DNA of 64,000 bases from an uncultured Erythrobacter sp. (GTDB lineage Bacteria > Pseudomonadota > Alphaproteobacteria > Sphingomonadales > Sphingomonadaceae), in contig NZ_CANMIJ010000002.1 of NCBI RefSeq assembly GCF_947497915.1, forward strand, positions 124,001 through 188,000. Reading direction: 5' to 3'. The position numbers and the translations under genes were made by a program. Below the pieces are notes generated by a model. That model worked only from the letters and a program-made list of their open reading frames with translations, was not told the DNA's origin and made no database searches. Positions 43,167-51,612 of this stretch are shown here, one piece after another. Position 1 is the first letter of the stretch, and the number at the start of each line of letters is the position of its first letter.

Positions 43167-43766
43167 TCAGTCTTCGCGGACGGCGCTCATCAAACATACC
43201 GCGAGCAGCACCGTGGCAAGAACGCCGGAACCGCCTGCGAGCGGCAGTTCACCAGAGAATTCACGGCCAAGAGCCATCGACAATGCGTTGGTGATGAAGG
43301 CGACCGCGCCGACAATCGCGGTAAGCACGCCTAGAGCTTTCGCGCCGCCATTCAGCTTGGCCATGCCGAACACGATTGCGGCGAGAGCCAGCAGCACCTT
43401 CGCCGCATTATATACCATGAAGGAGAAGGCGACGACGGCGCTGGCTGCCGGTGCGAAGGCTTCAACTTCGCCAGCAACCTCGAAAAACGGGCCAAACATA
43501 GTGAGCCCGGCGCCGACTTGCACGATATTGAGAACAGACGCGAATGCAATCGCGGCCCAGCCCAGATGCTGGCTTTTTGCCTGCACCATCGCAGATCCAG
43601 CAAAGGCCGCGAGCACCACGAACAGGAACCCTTCAGCGCCCCAGAGTAGCTGACGCGGAACATCCGCCTCAGAAATATAGAGCGCGGTGTAGATCGCCTG
43701 CGTGACGGCAGCGATGATAAGCAGCCCAGCAACAATCTGAGCCGTGCGTTTCAGTGTGAATTCCAT
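43167..43766 (-). CDS. Multi-pass membrane protein, unknown
   Basis: A 199-residue protein from ATG at 43766 with about five or six helices (for example AGLLIIAAVTQAIYTALY, LLWGAEGFLFVVLAAFAGSAMVQ, LGWAAIAFASVLNIVQVGAGLTMFGPF, VVAFSFMVYNAAKVLLALAAIVFGMAKL and GVLTAIVGAVAFITNALSMALG). The final helix ends VLATVLLAVCLMSAVRED. No family was recognised; proximity to thiC does not show a thiamine link. The track start (43814) has no ribosome site. Confidence 0.8.
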   Translation of the reverse strand: MEFTLKRTAQIVAGLLIIAAVTQAIYTALYISEADVPRQLLWGAEGFLFVVLAAFAGSAMVQAKSQHLGWAAIAFASVLNIVQVGAGLTMFGPFFEVAGEVEAFAPAASAVVAFSFMVYNAAKVLLALAAIVFGMAKLNGGAKALGVLTAIVGAVAFITNALSMALGREFSGELPLAGGSGVLATVLLAVCLMSAVRED

Positions 43767-43929
43767 CTTATGTGTCCCTATTCCTTCCCCGAAGATAGGA
43801 CGTATACGCTGCAAGCGCGCAGATAGTTACAGGAATTGCACGTCAGGCCGCTGCCCCAACGCCGTATCAGCTTGCCTGCCCGCACCAACAGCCTACGAAT
43901 GAAGGCCTGAATACCAATTGGGGGGCAAT

Positions 43930-44604
43930 ATGAACAACGATAGCGTCAACGACCTACAAAAACTCGACACCAATCTGGACAACACTCTCGATGCGATGCT
44001 CGCACCGATCATGGCAGTCGATGAAGAGGCGTTTCCAAAGTCTGTCCGCCAAATGCTGAAAAGAGAGATTGACGCGCAGAGCCCTAGCGGAACCTTCTGG
44101 ACGTCCAGTGATGATGCCTTGGATGACAGCATCCAAACGATCTCTGAGAAGCGAACCTTCGAAAAGAGAATGGCAGAGATTAAGCACGGAGCGGAGACTG
44201 CGACCTACGCCGCGAGCAGTGCGTATCACGACGCAAAGCTGGCCTGGAAACTGGCGCGCAACACCTATGACGACAGCAAAACCGCCATGCAGGCCGATCT
44301 CGAATACAGCGATCGGATGGCCATGAATGGGTACAAAGAGGAATTTAGCGACGATTCAAAGTCGGGTGTGTTCGCGCTCATCGCGAAATTACAAACCAAT
44401 CAGATCGCTGGCCGCAACACCCGTTCCGTTGATACAGCGGCGGCCAATACCGTTCTTAGCGAACAAGCGAGCATTCTCATCAAAGCGTATACTACGTTCA
44501 TGGACGTCACTTTCGAAATTGAGTTAACCCGAATGGAAAATCAGGCCATCGCGTTCAAGGAGTATTGGCAGGCGGTCGAAGCGATCTTCGGCACCGATGA
44601 CTGA
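43930..44604 (+). CDS. Alpha-helical soluble protein, orphan
   Basis: A 224-residue protein starting MNNDSVNDLQKLDTNLDN after GGGGGGCAAT. It is predicted to be almost fully helical, with a long charged coiled-coil-like middle (EKRTFEKRMAEIKHGAETATYAASSAYHDAKLAWKLARNTYDDSKTAMQADLEYSDRM). There is no signal peptide, membrane segment or known motif. I do not recognise it. It lies between a membrane-protein gene and the SRAP-like gene in a moderately AT-rich patch, possibly an accessory insertion. Confidence 0.7.
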   Translation: MNNDSVNDLQKLDTNLDNTLDAMLAPIMAVDEEAFPKSVRQMLKREIDAQSPSGTFWTSSDDALDDSIQTISEKRTFEKRMAEIKHGAETATYAASSAYHDAKLAWKLARNTYDDSKTAMQADLEYSDRMAMNGYKEEFSDDSKSGVFALIAKLQTNQIAGRNTRSVDTAAANTVLSEQASILIKAYTTFMDVTFEIELTRMENQAIAFKEYWQAVEAIFGTDD

Positions 44605-44654
44605 ACTCGATAATTGACTTAAGCCTTCGGTGCCGACGCAGTTTTCGCTCACGC

Positions 44655-45323
44655 ATGATCCATGTAAAGCGGCTCGCAATCGTGACCGCGCTTTACCGCC
44701 TTGATTGCTCTGCTGCTCAGATCGCCTCCCGCTTTGGTGCGAGGCTTGGGGATGATCCGTGGGCGGGTGGCTATGTCGCGCCGCTCAAATTCGCACCTGT
44801 GGTTACGGCAGGGCGGGAATTCATTGCAGGGCCGCGGCCTGCGGGCGGGAGGCTACAGCCGCGGATCACGCCGCGATTGTGGGGCGTGGAGCCGCCGCCG
44901 AACTCCGATGATCCGACACGGCGCATCGCGACGGTTCGCAACCATGACAGTCCGTTCTGGATCGGGAACCTGCGCAACAGCGAATTTCGCTGCCTGATCC
45001 CTGCCACATCCGTAATGCTTTGGGGCAGCGGCACGGATTACGAAGGGCGCAGGCTCAAACACTGGTTCGCACCGAAAGACGAACCGATCTTTGCCATGGC
45101 CGCTGTCTGGAAAGACGAAGACGTTCCCGCTTTCGCGATCCTGACGACCAAAGCACGCGGCGCGGCGCAGGATGCGGGGTGCAAGGCGATGCCAATAATC
45201 CTGCCAAACCACGAGGGCGCACGGCAATTCTGGCTCCACGGCGGATGGGATAAAGTGCGCAGCCTGATCGAACGGCCAGAGCCTATCGAATTGATCGAAA
45301 CCAGCGATCCGGCGCACACGTGA
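44655..45323 (+). CDS. SRAP/YedK-family protein lacking the catalytic residues
   Basis: A 222-residue homologue of SOS-response-associated peptidases that crosslink to abasic DNA (established for YedK/HMCES). The fold is clear: ALYRLDCSAAQIASRFGA, then WAGGYVAPLKFAPVV, EFRCLIPATSVMLWG and AFAILTTKARG...CKAMPIILPNHEGARQFWL. Key residues are not: the conserved Cys2 of the family is replaced (a GTG start at 44682 would give Met-Thr-Ala-Leu), the catalytic Glu of the normal FYEW-like strand is Leu (VMLWG), and the His of HxxMP is Gly or Cys (AGCKAMP). So it is probably inactive as a crosslinker, or has another role. The start is uncertain. Confidence 0.85.
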   Translation: MIHVKRLAIVTALYRLDCSAAQIASRFGARLGDDPWAGGYVAPLKFAPVVTAGREFIAGPRPAGGRLQPRITPRLWGVEPPPNSDDPTRRIATVRNHDSPFWIGNLRNSEFRCLIPATSVMLWGSGTDYEGRRLKHWFAPKDEPIFAMAAVWKDEDVPAFAILTTKARGAAQDAGCKAMPIILPNHEGARQFWLHGGWDKVRSLIERPEPIELIETSDPAHT

Positions 45324-46214
45324 TCAGTCGGTTTCGGGGATGTCCGCCGTCTGCCCTTCGCCGGTGAAGTAAGCGCGATCTGAACCTGCAAGCCACTCCG
45401 GCACATTGGCGGGCACATGCATACCGACAGTCGTTTCTGCGTTGAATGTCTCGTCAAACAGCTTGTCTGGATTGGCAGTGCCGAAATGCCAATAGGGCAC
45501 AATCGCAAGTCCGGTTCGCGCCGATGACAGGAATTCCGCGTGATCGGTAAAGTGCTTTCGCGCCGGATCGGCATCGCCGAAATGCATGACCCGCATATAT
45601 TGATTGTCGCTTGTCGGGGCAGAGACGCGGTAAGTGATGTTGTGGACATCGCTGTGCCGATCAGGCCAGCCGGTGTGGGGCGATCGCATGGCGACAACCT
45701 CAACCCCGTCAATCTCGAACGCGCGCGATTGTTCACCGTTGCGGAGAGTTATGGCGCGAACCTGAGTTTCAAGGCCGAAATTCCAGCCTGCTTCTTTGCG
45801 AAGTTGGTCTAACGCCTGAGCAGGTGCGACCAGTTTCAGATCGGGTTGATAGGCCAACATTTCGGTCATGTATTTGGCGGAAAAATGATCGTCATGCGCG
45901 TGGGTGACAAACACTGCCGTTACCGCGTCATAAGGCGCTTCGCCTTTGACGATTTTGTCGATCAACGCATCATCCAATGGCTCAAGCGAGCCGAAATGAT
46001 CATCATAAATCGGATCGAAAAGGAATTTTGCTGCCGCATTCTCGGCGCCTATTTGCGTCATTACGCCCGCGTTCAAAATTGATGTCGCGCCTGTTCCGCT
46101 GGCAACGGCTGAAGGCAGTTCAGCAGGCGGCGGTGCGGCCACGTCCGCCGATCCGCATGCTGGCAAAGTTAAGGCTGCGGCAAACAAGACGGACGCACTG
46201 AAATACGGTTTCAT
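45324..46214 (-). CDS. Exported MBL-fold metallo-hydrolase (lipoprotein)
   Basis: A 296-residue metallo-beta-lactamase-fold enzyme with lipobox LTLPACGSAD. The metal motif is THAHDDHF (HxHxDH), followed by RSPHTGWPDRHSDVHNITYRV, MHFGDADP and a terminal VPANVPEWL region, as in UlaG/RomA-like or N-acyl-phosphatidylethanolamine phospholipase D-like MBL proteins (family inference). It lies directly against the SRAP stop (no gap) and 10 bases after the PqqB-like gene, in a three-gene unit with the amidohydrolase. Confidence 0.88.
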   Translation of the reverse strand: MKPYFSASVLFAAALTLPACGSADVAAPPPAELPSAVASGTGATSILNAGVMTQIGAENAAAKFLFDPIYDDHFGSLEPLDDALIDKIVKGEAPYDAVTAVFVTHAHDDHFSAKYMTEMLAYQPDLKLVAPAQALDQLRKEAGWNFGLETQVRAITLRNGEQSRAFEIDGVEVVAMRSPHTGWPDRHSDVHNITYRVSAPTSDNQYMRVMHFGDADPARKHFTDHAEFLSSARTGLAIVPYWHFGTANPDKLFDETFNAETTVGMHVPANVPEWLAGSDRAYFTGEGQTADIPETD

Positions 46215-46224
46215 GGGATCACTT

Positions 46225-47142
46225 TCACGTCGACAAACACATCCGCATTCCGCGCCGCGCGATGTTAAATCCGCGCGCTTCGACTTGCTTGCTTTGGGCG
46301 CTGGCAGGATCGCGGATCGGATTGGTGTGATTGTAATGGATAAAGTGCACCTTGGCCCGCTCGCTTTTCGGCAGATCGGCCAGCTGATCCATCGTGCCGG
46401 CGACGCGCGGATGCGGGATCGCGCTCATATCGCGGCCTTTCAACTCGTTATCGTCCCAGAATGTCGCGTCGATAAAGGCATAGTCCACGCCGCCGATCAG
46501 GTCCGATAATTCCCCCCCGCCATTTTGCGCAAACTCATCCCAGCTATCGAGGTCGGGCACATACAGAGCGCGCTTATCCGGTGTCATAATCAGGAAACCG
46601 ACCGTCTCGGAAAACTCGTCGCGGTGAGGGACGGTGATCGGGAGCACGCCGAATTCATCGGTCAGAACGGTAAAGCCGCCCTGCTCCATTTCGGTGACTG
46701 CGATATTGTCGAGCGTCAGCAGCTGGCTCCACGGGGCGTTTTCCCGCAGGAATTTGGCCATACGCCACATAGCGAACACCGGCACTTTATCAGCGCCCGC
46801 CGCTTCTCGCCCGAAATAGGCAAGGCCCAGATAATGCCCGATATGCGCATGGGTCAGGAATACGCCGTCTATGCCCAAGCCTTCTTTCGGCGGTTCGATC
46901 CGGTCAAGCATTGCGAGTTGCTGTGTGATCGCAGGGGTCGCATCGAACAGAAAGCGCTGGCCATTTTCGCGGTCGATAATCGCGATAGAAGACGGCAACA
47001 GCGCAGGCGCTGTATCATCCGCATTGCCTATCTGCGGCGCGCCTGCATCTTGCCCCGCGCCCAGAACAACGATCTCGCGAGCGCAGGCCTCTGGCGCGCT
47101 CACCGATAAAGCGAGCGCGCCAAGCGTGGTTGCAAAGCTCAC
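46225..47142 (-). CDS. PqqB-like MBL-fold protein, exported
   Basis: A 305-residue MBL-fold protein beginning MSFATTLGALALSVSAPEACAREI, which looks like a signal peptide. The metal region reads FLTHAHIGHYLGL, in which the Asp of the normal HxHxDH motif is Gly; other ligands may be in VPHRDEFSETVGF and IDATFWDD. PqqB-like exported enzymes of this kind occur in marine Alphaproteobacteria with unknown reaction. ATG at 47142 overlaps the amidohydrolase stop by ATGA, so the two genes are coupled. Confidence 0.85.
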   Translation of the reverse strand: MSFATTLGALALSVSAPEACAREIVVLGAGQDAGAPQIGNADDTAPALLPSSIAIIDRENGQRFLFDATPAITQQLAMLDRIEPPKEGLGIDGVFLTHAHIGHYLGLAYFGREAAGADKVPVFAMWRMAKFLRENAPWSQLLTLDNIAVTEMEQGGFTVLTDEFGVLPITVPHRDEFSETVGFLIMTPDKRALYVPDLDSWDEFAQNGGGELSDLIGGVDYAFIDATFWDDNELKGRDMSAIPHPRVAGTMDQLADLPKSERAKVHFIHYNHTNPIRDPASAQSKQVEARGFNIARRGMRMCLST

Positions 47143-48455
47143 TCGATAACTCGCCCGCGAACCATCACGAAACCGACATCTTCCAGCACCGTGACATCGG
47201 CCAGCGGGTTGCCATCAACGGCGATGATATCCGCCGAATATCCAACGGCGATGCGCCCGATCTCGCTTTCCATACCGAGGATTTCGGCAGCGACAGTCGT
47301 CGCGCTGGCCAATGCCTGGCGGTCGCTCATCCCGCCCGCTTTCATCAGCGCAAATTCGCCTGCATTTTCGCCGTGCGGGAACACGCCCGCATCCGTGCCG
47401 AATGCGACTTTCACATCATATTCGATCGCGCGTTCAACGATGGTTCCGGCAAAGGCTGCCACCGCGCGGATCTTGTCCTCGACCACTGGCGTGTAGAACC
47501 CTTTGCCAAGGTTTTTCTTGATCCCTTCAAATGCCATCAGTGTCGGGACAAGCGTGGTGCCATTGGCGTTCATCGCCTGCGCTGCGGCTTCGTCGATATA
47601 GGTGCCATGCTCGATTGTGTGGACGCCTGCGCGCGCGGCGGCTTCGATACCGCGAGCGCCGTGTGCGTGGGCTGCGACTTTCAGGCCGAGCGTTTCTGCC
47701 GTGTCGACAATCGCTTTCATCTCGTCATCGGTAAAGTGCGCTTCCAACCCGCGCCCTTGCTGTGACAGCACCCCGCCGGTCGCGGTGATCTTGATCAGGT
47801 CAGCTCCGTATTTCGATGCGGTGCGCACTTTCTCGGAGCATTCAATCGGGCCGGTGCAGGAAAAGTCCGATCCAATCGCATCATTCACGTGCTTGTTAAA
47901 ACCGTTCGTATCCCCGTGGCCGCCAACAATCGCGATGGTTCGCGCGCTGGTGACAATGCGCGGTCCGGCGACAACGCCGCTGGCCGTGGCGCGGCGCAGG
48001 CTTTGTGTGACCTGATCCGTGCGAGAGCCCAGATCGCGAACCGTGGTAAAACCGGCGAGCGCCGTGATGCGCGCGTTCTTCGCCGCGATCAGCGTGTACC
48101 ATTCCGGCGGATTGGTCGCCGCGCGCCAGAACTCACCCGAAGGGTCGCCAGAAAGGTGGGTGTGGAGGTCGATCAGGCCTGGAACCAGCGTTCTGTCCGA
48201 CAGATCGGTAAATTGGGCCATGTTGTTGTCAGCCACGAGCTCGGCGACAATTGCATTCGCGTCCGCGCCGCCGACAGGAAGCATTTCCTTGATCCGGCCA
48301 TCCTCGATCACGATCAACATCGGGCCCGTAGGCTCGGTATCGGCATCGGTGATAACACTGCCCGCTTTGATATACATATCTTGGGCCGCAGCACTCGTGC
48401 TCATCATCGCCAAAGCGGCTGCTGCGGGAACCGCTAGTTTCGTCAGGAATTTCAT
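47139..48455 (-). CDS. Exported amidohydrolase family protein
   Basis: A 438-residue amidohydrolase with signal peptide MKFLTKLAVPAAAALAMMSTSAAAQ from ATG at 48455; GGGGAG lies nine bases before it. Metal motifs are LIDLHTHLSGDPSGEFW (HxH), GADLIKITATGG (Lys), AHAHGARGIEAAARAGVHTIEHGTYID (His) and FGTDAGVFPHGEN (Asp). It resembles the imidazolonepropionase/Xaa-Pro dipeptidase-like branch (family knowledge). It leads a three-gene exported hydrolase operon with two MBL enzymes and is divergent from the S9 peptidase gene. Confidence 0.92.
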   Translation of the reverse strand: MKFLTKLAVPAAAALAMMSTSAAAQDMYIKAGSVITDADTEPTGPMLIVIEDGRIKEMLPVGGADANAIVAELVADNNMAQFTDLSDRTLVPGLIDLHTHLSGDPSGEFWRAATNPPEWYTLIAAKNARITALAGFTTVRDLGSRTDQVTQSLRRATASGVVAGPRIVTSARTIAIVGGHGDTNGFNKHVNDAIGSDFSCTGPIECSEKVRTASKYGADLIKITATGGVLSQQGRGLEAHFTDDEMKAIVDTAETLGLKVAAHAHGARGIEAAARAGVHTIEHGTYIDEAAAQAMNANGTTLVPTLMAFEGIKKNLGKGFYTPVVEDKIRAVAAFAGTIVERAIEYDVKVAFGTDAGVFPHGENAGEFALMKAGGMSDRQALASATTVAAEILGMESEIGRIAVGYSADIIAVDGNPLADVTVLEDVGFVMVRGRVIE

Positions 48456-48610
48456 ATTCACCATCTCCCCTTTGGAAACTTGATGCAGCGCAACTCGGCG
48501 CAGCACAAGAGGGAACGAGAGTCGAAGATGCCGGGATGCTTCATTTGCCATCAAGCCACCGTTCGTTATGACTGACAGCAAGAATCGAATAACAAGGGAC
48601 AACTATTTTC

Positions 48611-50698
48611 ATGATCCGTAAGTTCGCCAAGCCTTTCGCCCTCACCGCCACATTGCTCGCCGGCGCTTCGCTCGCCGCGACGGCTCAGGCCCGACCGATG
48701 ACGCCGGAAGACGTCGCCAAGCTGGAAAGCGTTGGCGCGATGGCGATCTCTCCTGATGGCACCCGTGTTGCCTACACCACGTCCAGCCTGCCGGATGTCA
48801 CCGAAGGCGAAAAGAACGGCAGCTTCAAATCCGAATTGAAAGTCGCGACCGGCCCCGATGCGGCCCGCGCTTACCTGCCCGATGATATCAGCCCGCGCGG
48901 CGTGGCGTTCTCTCCCGATGGCAGCATGGTCACGTTCCTCTGGGCCAAGGGTAAAGAAGACACCGCAGTATGGGGCATCCCCGTTGATGGCGGCACCTAT
49001 CGCAAACTGGCCGCGGTGAAAGACACAGGCGTTCGCTCTTATGAAATGAGCGCGGATGGCAGCATGATCTACCTTCTCACCGGAGCGGGCGAAGACAAGC
49101 AGCGCACAACGCAAAGCAAGGCCGGCTTTAACGCCCGCATCTACGAGGAAGAATTCCGCCCCGCGCGCATGTTCGCCGCGAAAATCGGCATGGAAGTCGA
49201 CAAAGAACCGACCGAGATCGCTGTGCCCGGCTTCGTCAGCGCATTCGACATTTCGCCTGACAATTCCTTCGCTCTTGTCGAAACCGCACCGACCCCGCTC
49301 GTCGATGACAGTTACACCAGCAAGCGGGTGAACATCATCGATCTGGCGACCGGCAATGTCCGCGCCGTGGTCGAAACACCGGGCAAAATCGGCGACGTTG
49401 AAATCTCGCCCGACAGCTCGCAGCTTTCGCTGATCGCGGGCGTTGATATGAACGACCCTGCGGCAACTACCCTGCACCTCGTCGATGCATCCAACGGCAG
49501 CTACCGCGCTTTGAACGAAGGCGCAGCCGAAGCCGCCGTTGATGCGGAATGGCTGGCCGATGGCCGCCTCGCCGCTGTGATTCACACAGGCGCGCAAAGC
49601 TCCCTGCGGATGTATGCACCAGACGGCGCAGAGCTGACCGAAATTGACGGCGGCGATCTGATCCTCAGCCGCGTCGAATCCGCCAATGGCACAGTTGTCG
49701 TTGCAGCGAACTCTCCAAAACACCCGACAGAAATGTTCGCATGGTCGGGCGGATCATTCCAACGTTGGACCAATCACAACGATTGGCTGTCAGAAATCGA
49801 TTTCGGTGAGCAGCGCGCCTACACCTACACCGCGACCGATGGCCGACAGGTCGAAGGCGTCCTCATCCTGCCTGTGGGCGGCGTTCCAGAAGGCGGCGCG
49901 CCGACCATCATGAACGTCCACGGCGGACCGGAAGCGCATGACAGCAATGGCTGGCAAACCGCCTATTCCAAGCCGGGCCAGGTCGCCGCGGGCCAAGGGT
50001 ATGCCGTATTCCTGCCTAACTATCGCGGTTCAACCGGTTACGGTGTCGACTTCGCAAAGCAGCATCAGGGCCGCTACACCGATCCTGAATTCCGCGATAT
50101 TGTTGATGCAAAGAGAGCTCTTGTCGCCGACGGCATTACCGATGGAGACCGCACCGGCATCACTGGCGGTTCGTATGGCGGCTATGCCAGCGCATGGGGC
50201 GCGACGTTCTATTCGGATGAATATGCCGCCGCTGTCATGTCCGTGGGCATTTCCAACCAAGTGTCGAAATTTGGCACCGGCGATATCCCGTATGAAATGT
50301 ACAATGTGCACAGCCGCAAATGGCCATGGGATGATTGGCAGGCAATGCTCGAAATCTCGCCGATCTACCACGTTGATAAAGCCAACACGCCAATCCTGAT
50401 CCTGCACGGTGAAGACGATACGCGCGTTGACCCGGGTCAGAGCCTTGAACTGTATCGCTCGCTGAAAGTGCGTAAGCCTGACGTGCCTGCGCGCCTCGTA
50501 TTCTACCCGGGCGAAGGCCACGGCAACCGTCTGGCGGCGGGCCGTTACGACTTTAACCTGCGTATGATGGACTGGTTTGAAACCTACTTGAAAACCGGTG
50601 ACCGCGATGCGGACATGCCAACCACGCGCCCGCAACTGGCAGACGGCGCGAAGGGGGCAAAGGTTAAGGACGAGGACAAGGATGACGGCGAGGATTGA
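48611..50698 (+). CDS. S9-family (prolyl oligopeptidase / acylaminoacyl-peptidase-like) peptidase
   Basis: A 695-residue exported serine peptidase with a signal peptide ending AATAQA. An N-terminal propeller (about 30-420, repeats like ISPDGTRVAY and FSPDGSMVTFLW) precedes the alpha/beta hydrolase domain. The catalytic Ser is in TGGSYGGYASAWG, Asp in HGEDDTRVDPGQSLEL and His in PGEGHGNR. It probably cleaves dipeptides or oligopeptides in the periplasm. The C-terminal tail is acidic. A strong terminator follows 32 bases later. Confidence 0.95.
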   Translation: MIRKFAKPFALTATLLAGASLAATAQARPMTPEDVAKLESVGAMAISPDGTRVAYTTSSLPDVTEGEKNGSFKSELKVATGPDAARAYLPDDISPRGVAFSPDGSMVTFLWAKGKEDTAVWGIPVDGGTYRKLAAVKDTGVRSYEMSADGSMIYLLTGAGEDKQRTTQSKAGFNARIYEEEFRPARMFAAKIGMEVDKEPTEIAVPGFVSAFDISPDNSFALVETAPTPLVDDSYTSKRVNIIDLATGNVRAVVETPGKIGDVEISPDSSQLSLIAGVDMNDPAATTLHLVDASNGSYRALNEGAAEAAVDAEWLADGRLAAVIHTGAQSSLRMYAPDGAELTEIDGGDLILSRVESANGTVVVAANSPKHPTEMFAWSGGSFQRWTNHNDWLSEIDFGEQRAYTYTATDGRQVEGVLILPVGGVPEGGAPTIMNVHGGPEAHDSNGWQTAYSKPGQVAAGQGYAVFLPNYRGSTGYGVDFAKQHQGRYTDPEFRDIVDAKRALVADGITDGDRTGITGGSYGGYASAWGATFYSDEYAAAVMSVGISNQVSKFGTGDIPYEMYNVHSRKWPWDDWQAMLEISPIYHVDKANTPILILHGEDDTRVDPGQSLELYRSLKVRKPDVPARLVFYPGEGHGNRLAAGRYDFNLRMMDWFETYLKTGDRDADMPTTRPQLADGAKGAKVKDEDKDDGED

Positions 50699-50730
50699 TC
50701 GCACGCGTCATGCCGCATCAAATTGAAAAG

Positions 50731-50766
50731 GGCCGCGCCGGGAAACCAGCGCGGCCTTTTTCGTTT
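50731..50766 (+). terminator. Rho-independent terminator of the S9 peptidase gene
   Basis: GGCCGCGC-cgggaaacca-GCGCGGCC forms an eight-pair stem followed by TTTTTCGTTTT, a strong intrinsic terminator. Confidence 0.93.
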
Positions 50767-50820
50767 TGCTTGTGCACGGGAAACTACGCTAAAGTCGCGG
50801 CGTAAACACAGGGGCAATCA

Positions 50821-51561
50821 ATGACTTCGGTACCAATTCGCAATGCAATTTTCGCTTTGTTCGCAGCCATTTGGGCGGCATTCTCTTTGCCAGCTTACGC
50901 GCAGGATACGAGTGATGATGCGGCAGTTTCACAAGTCGATGCACACGCCGATCTTCATGCCGCGATCCAGTCCGGTCTTGATCAAGACACAATGCTCCAA
51001 AACACACTTGATTCAATCGAGCGTGAATATGCGCGGATCCCGGATTTCATTCAGTTGGAAGCTTCCAGCCCCGGTTTTATCAGCGCGTATGTCGAGGCGC
51101 TCCGACCTGTTTTTGAAACGTCAATGGCGCGCGCCAATGCCGAGATGAAGGCAAACATGATCAACCTGTTCCGCGAAGAATTTACGCGGGAAGAGGCGAG
51201 CGAAATTGCCGCGCATTACCGCACAGATGCGATGAAACGCCTGCTCGGCAATGTCTCGCGCAGCTTTTCACCTGACAGCACAATTTCCAATATCGAGGAA
51301 GGCGCGCCGATCTCACAAAACCAGGTCGACCGCGACCTTACCCGCGCTGCTGTTTCAGGCGCGGTGCAATTATCGGCAGATGACCGCGCAGATATCCAGA
51401 AACGGATGGCCGAGAGCGCGGCGTTGAGAAAATTCGAAGCGCTCACTCCGAAAATTCTCGAAATTCGCACAGCGCAGGAAAATCAACCTTTGCGGCCTGA
51501 TGAAGAAGCCCAGCTGATGAAGCTCGCAGAAGCGTTCTTTGCCGAGCGTTTCGGCAACTAA
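50821..51561 (+). CDS. DUF2059-like exported protein
   Basis: A 246-residue protein with signal peptide ending AYAQ. The body is helical: LDQDTMLQNTLDSIEREYARIPDFI, then the DUF2059-type segment AEMKANMINLFREEFTREEASEIAAHYRTDAMKRLLGNV, which I recognise as similar to other DUF2059 periplasmic proteins. Function is unknown. It is flanked by a terminator upstream and the convergent MipA gene downstream. Confidence 0.78.
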   Translation: MTSVPIRNAIFALFAAIWAAFSLPAYAQDTSDDAAVSQVDAHADLHAAIQSGLDQDTMLQNTLDSIEREYARIPDFIQLEASSPGFISAYVEALRPVFETSMARANAEMKANMINLFREEFTREEASEIAAHYRTDAMKRLLGNVSRSFSPDSTISNIEEGAPISQNQVDRDLTRAAVSGAVQLSADDRADIQKRMAESAALRKFEALTPKILEIRTAQENQPLRPDEEAQLMKLAEAFFAERFGN

Positions 51562-51612
51562 CAGACCGAAAGGGTGCGGGCCGTCACCGGCCGTCTCATA
51601 TCCCGCTTCGAA

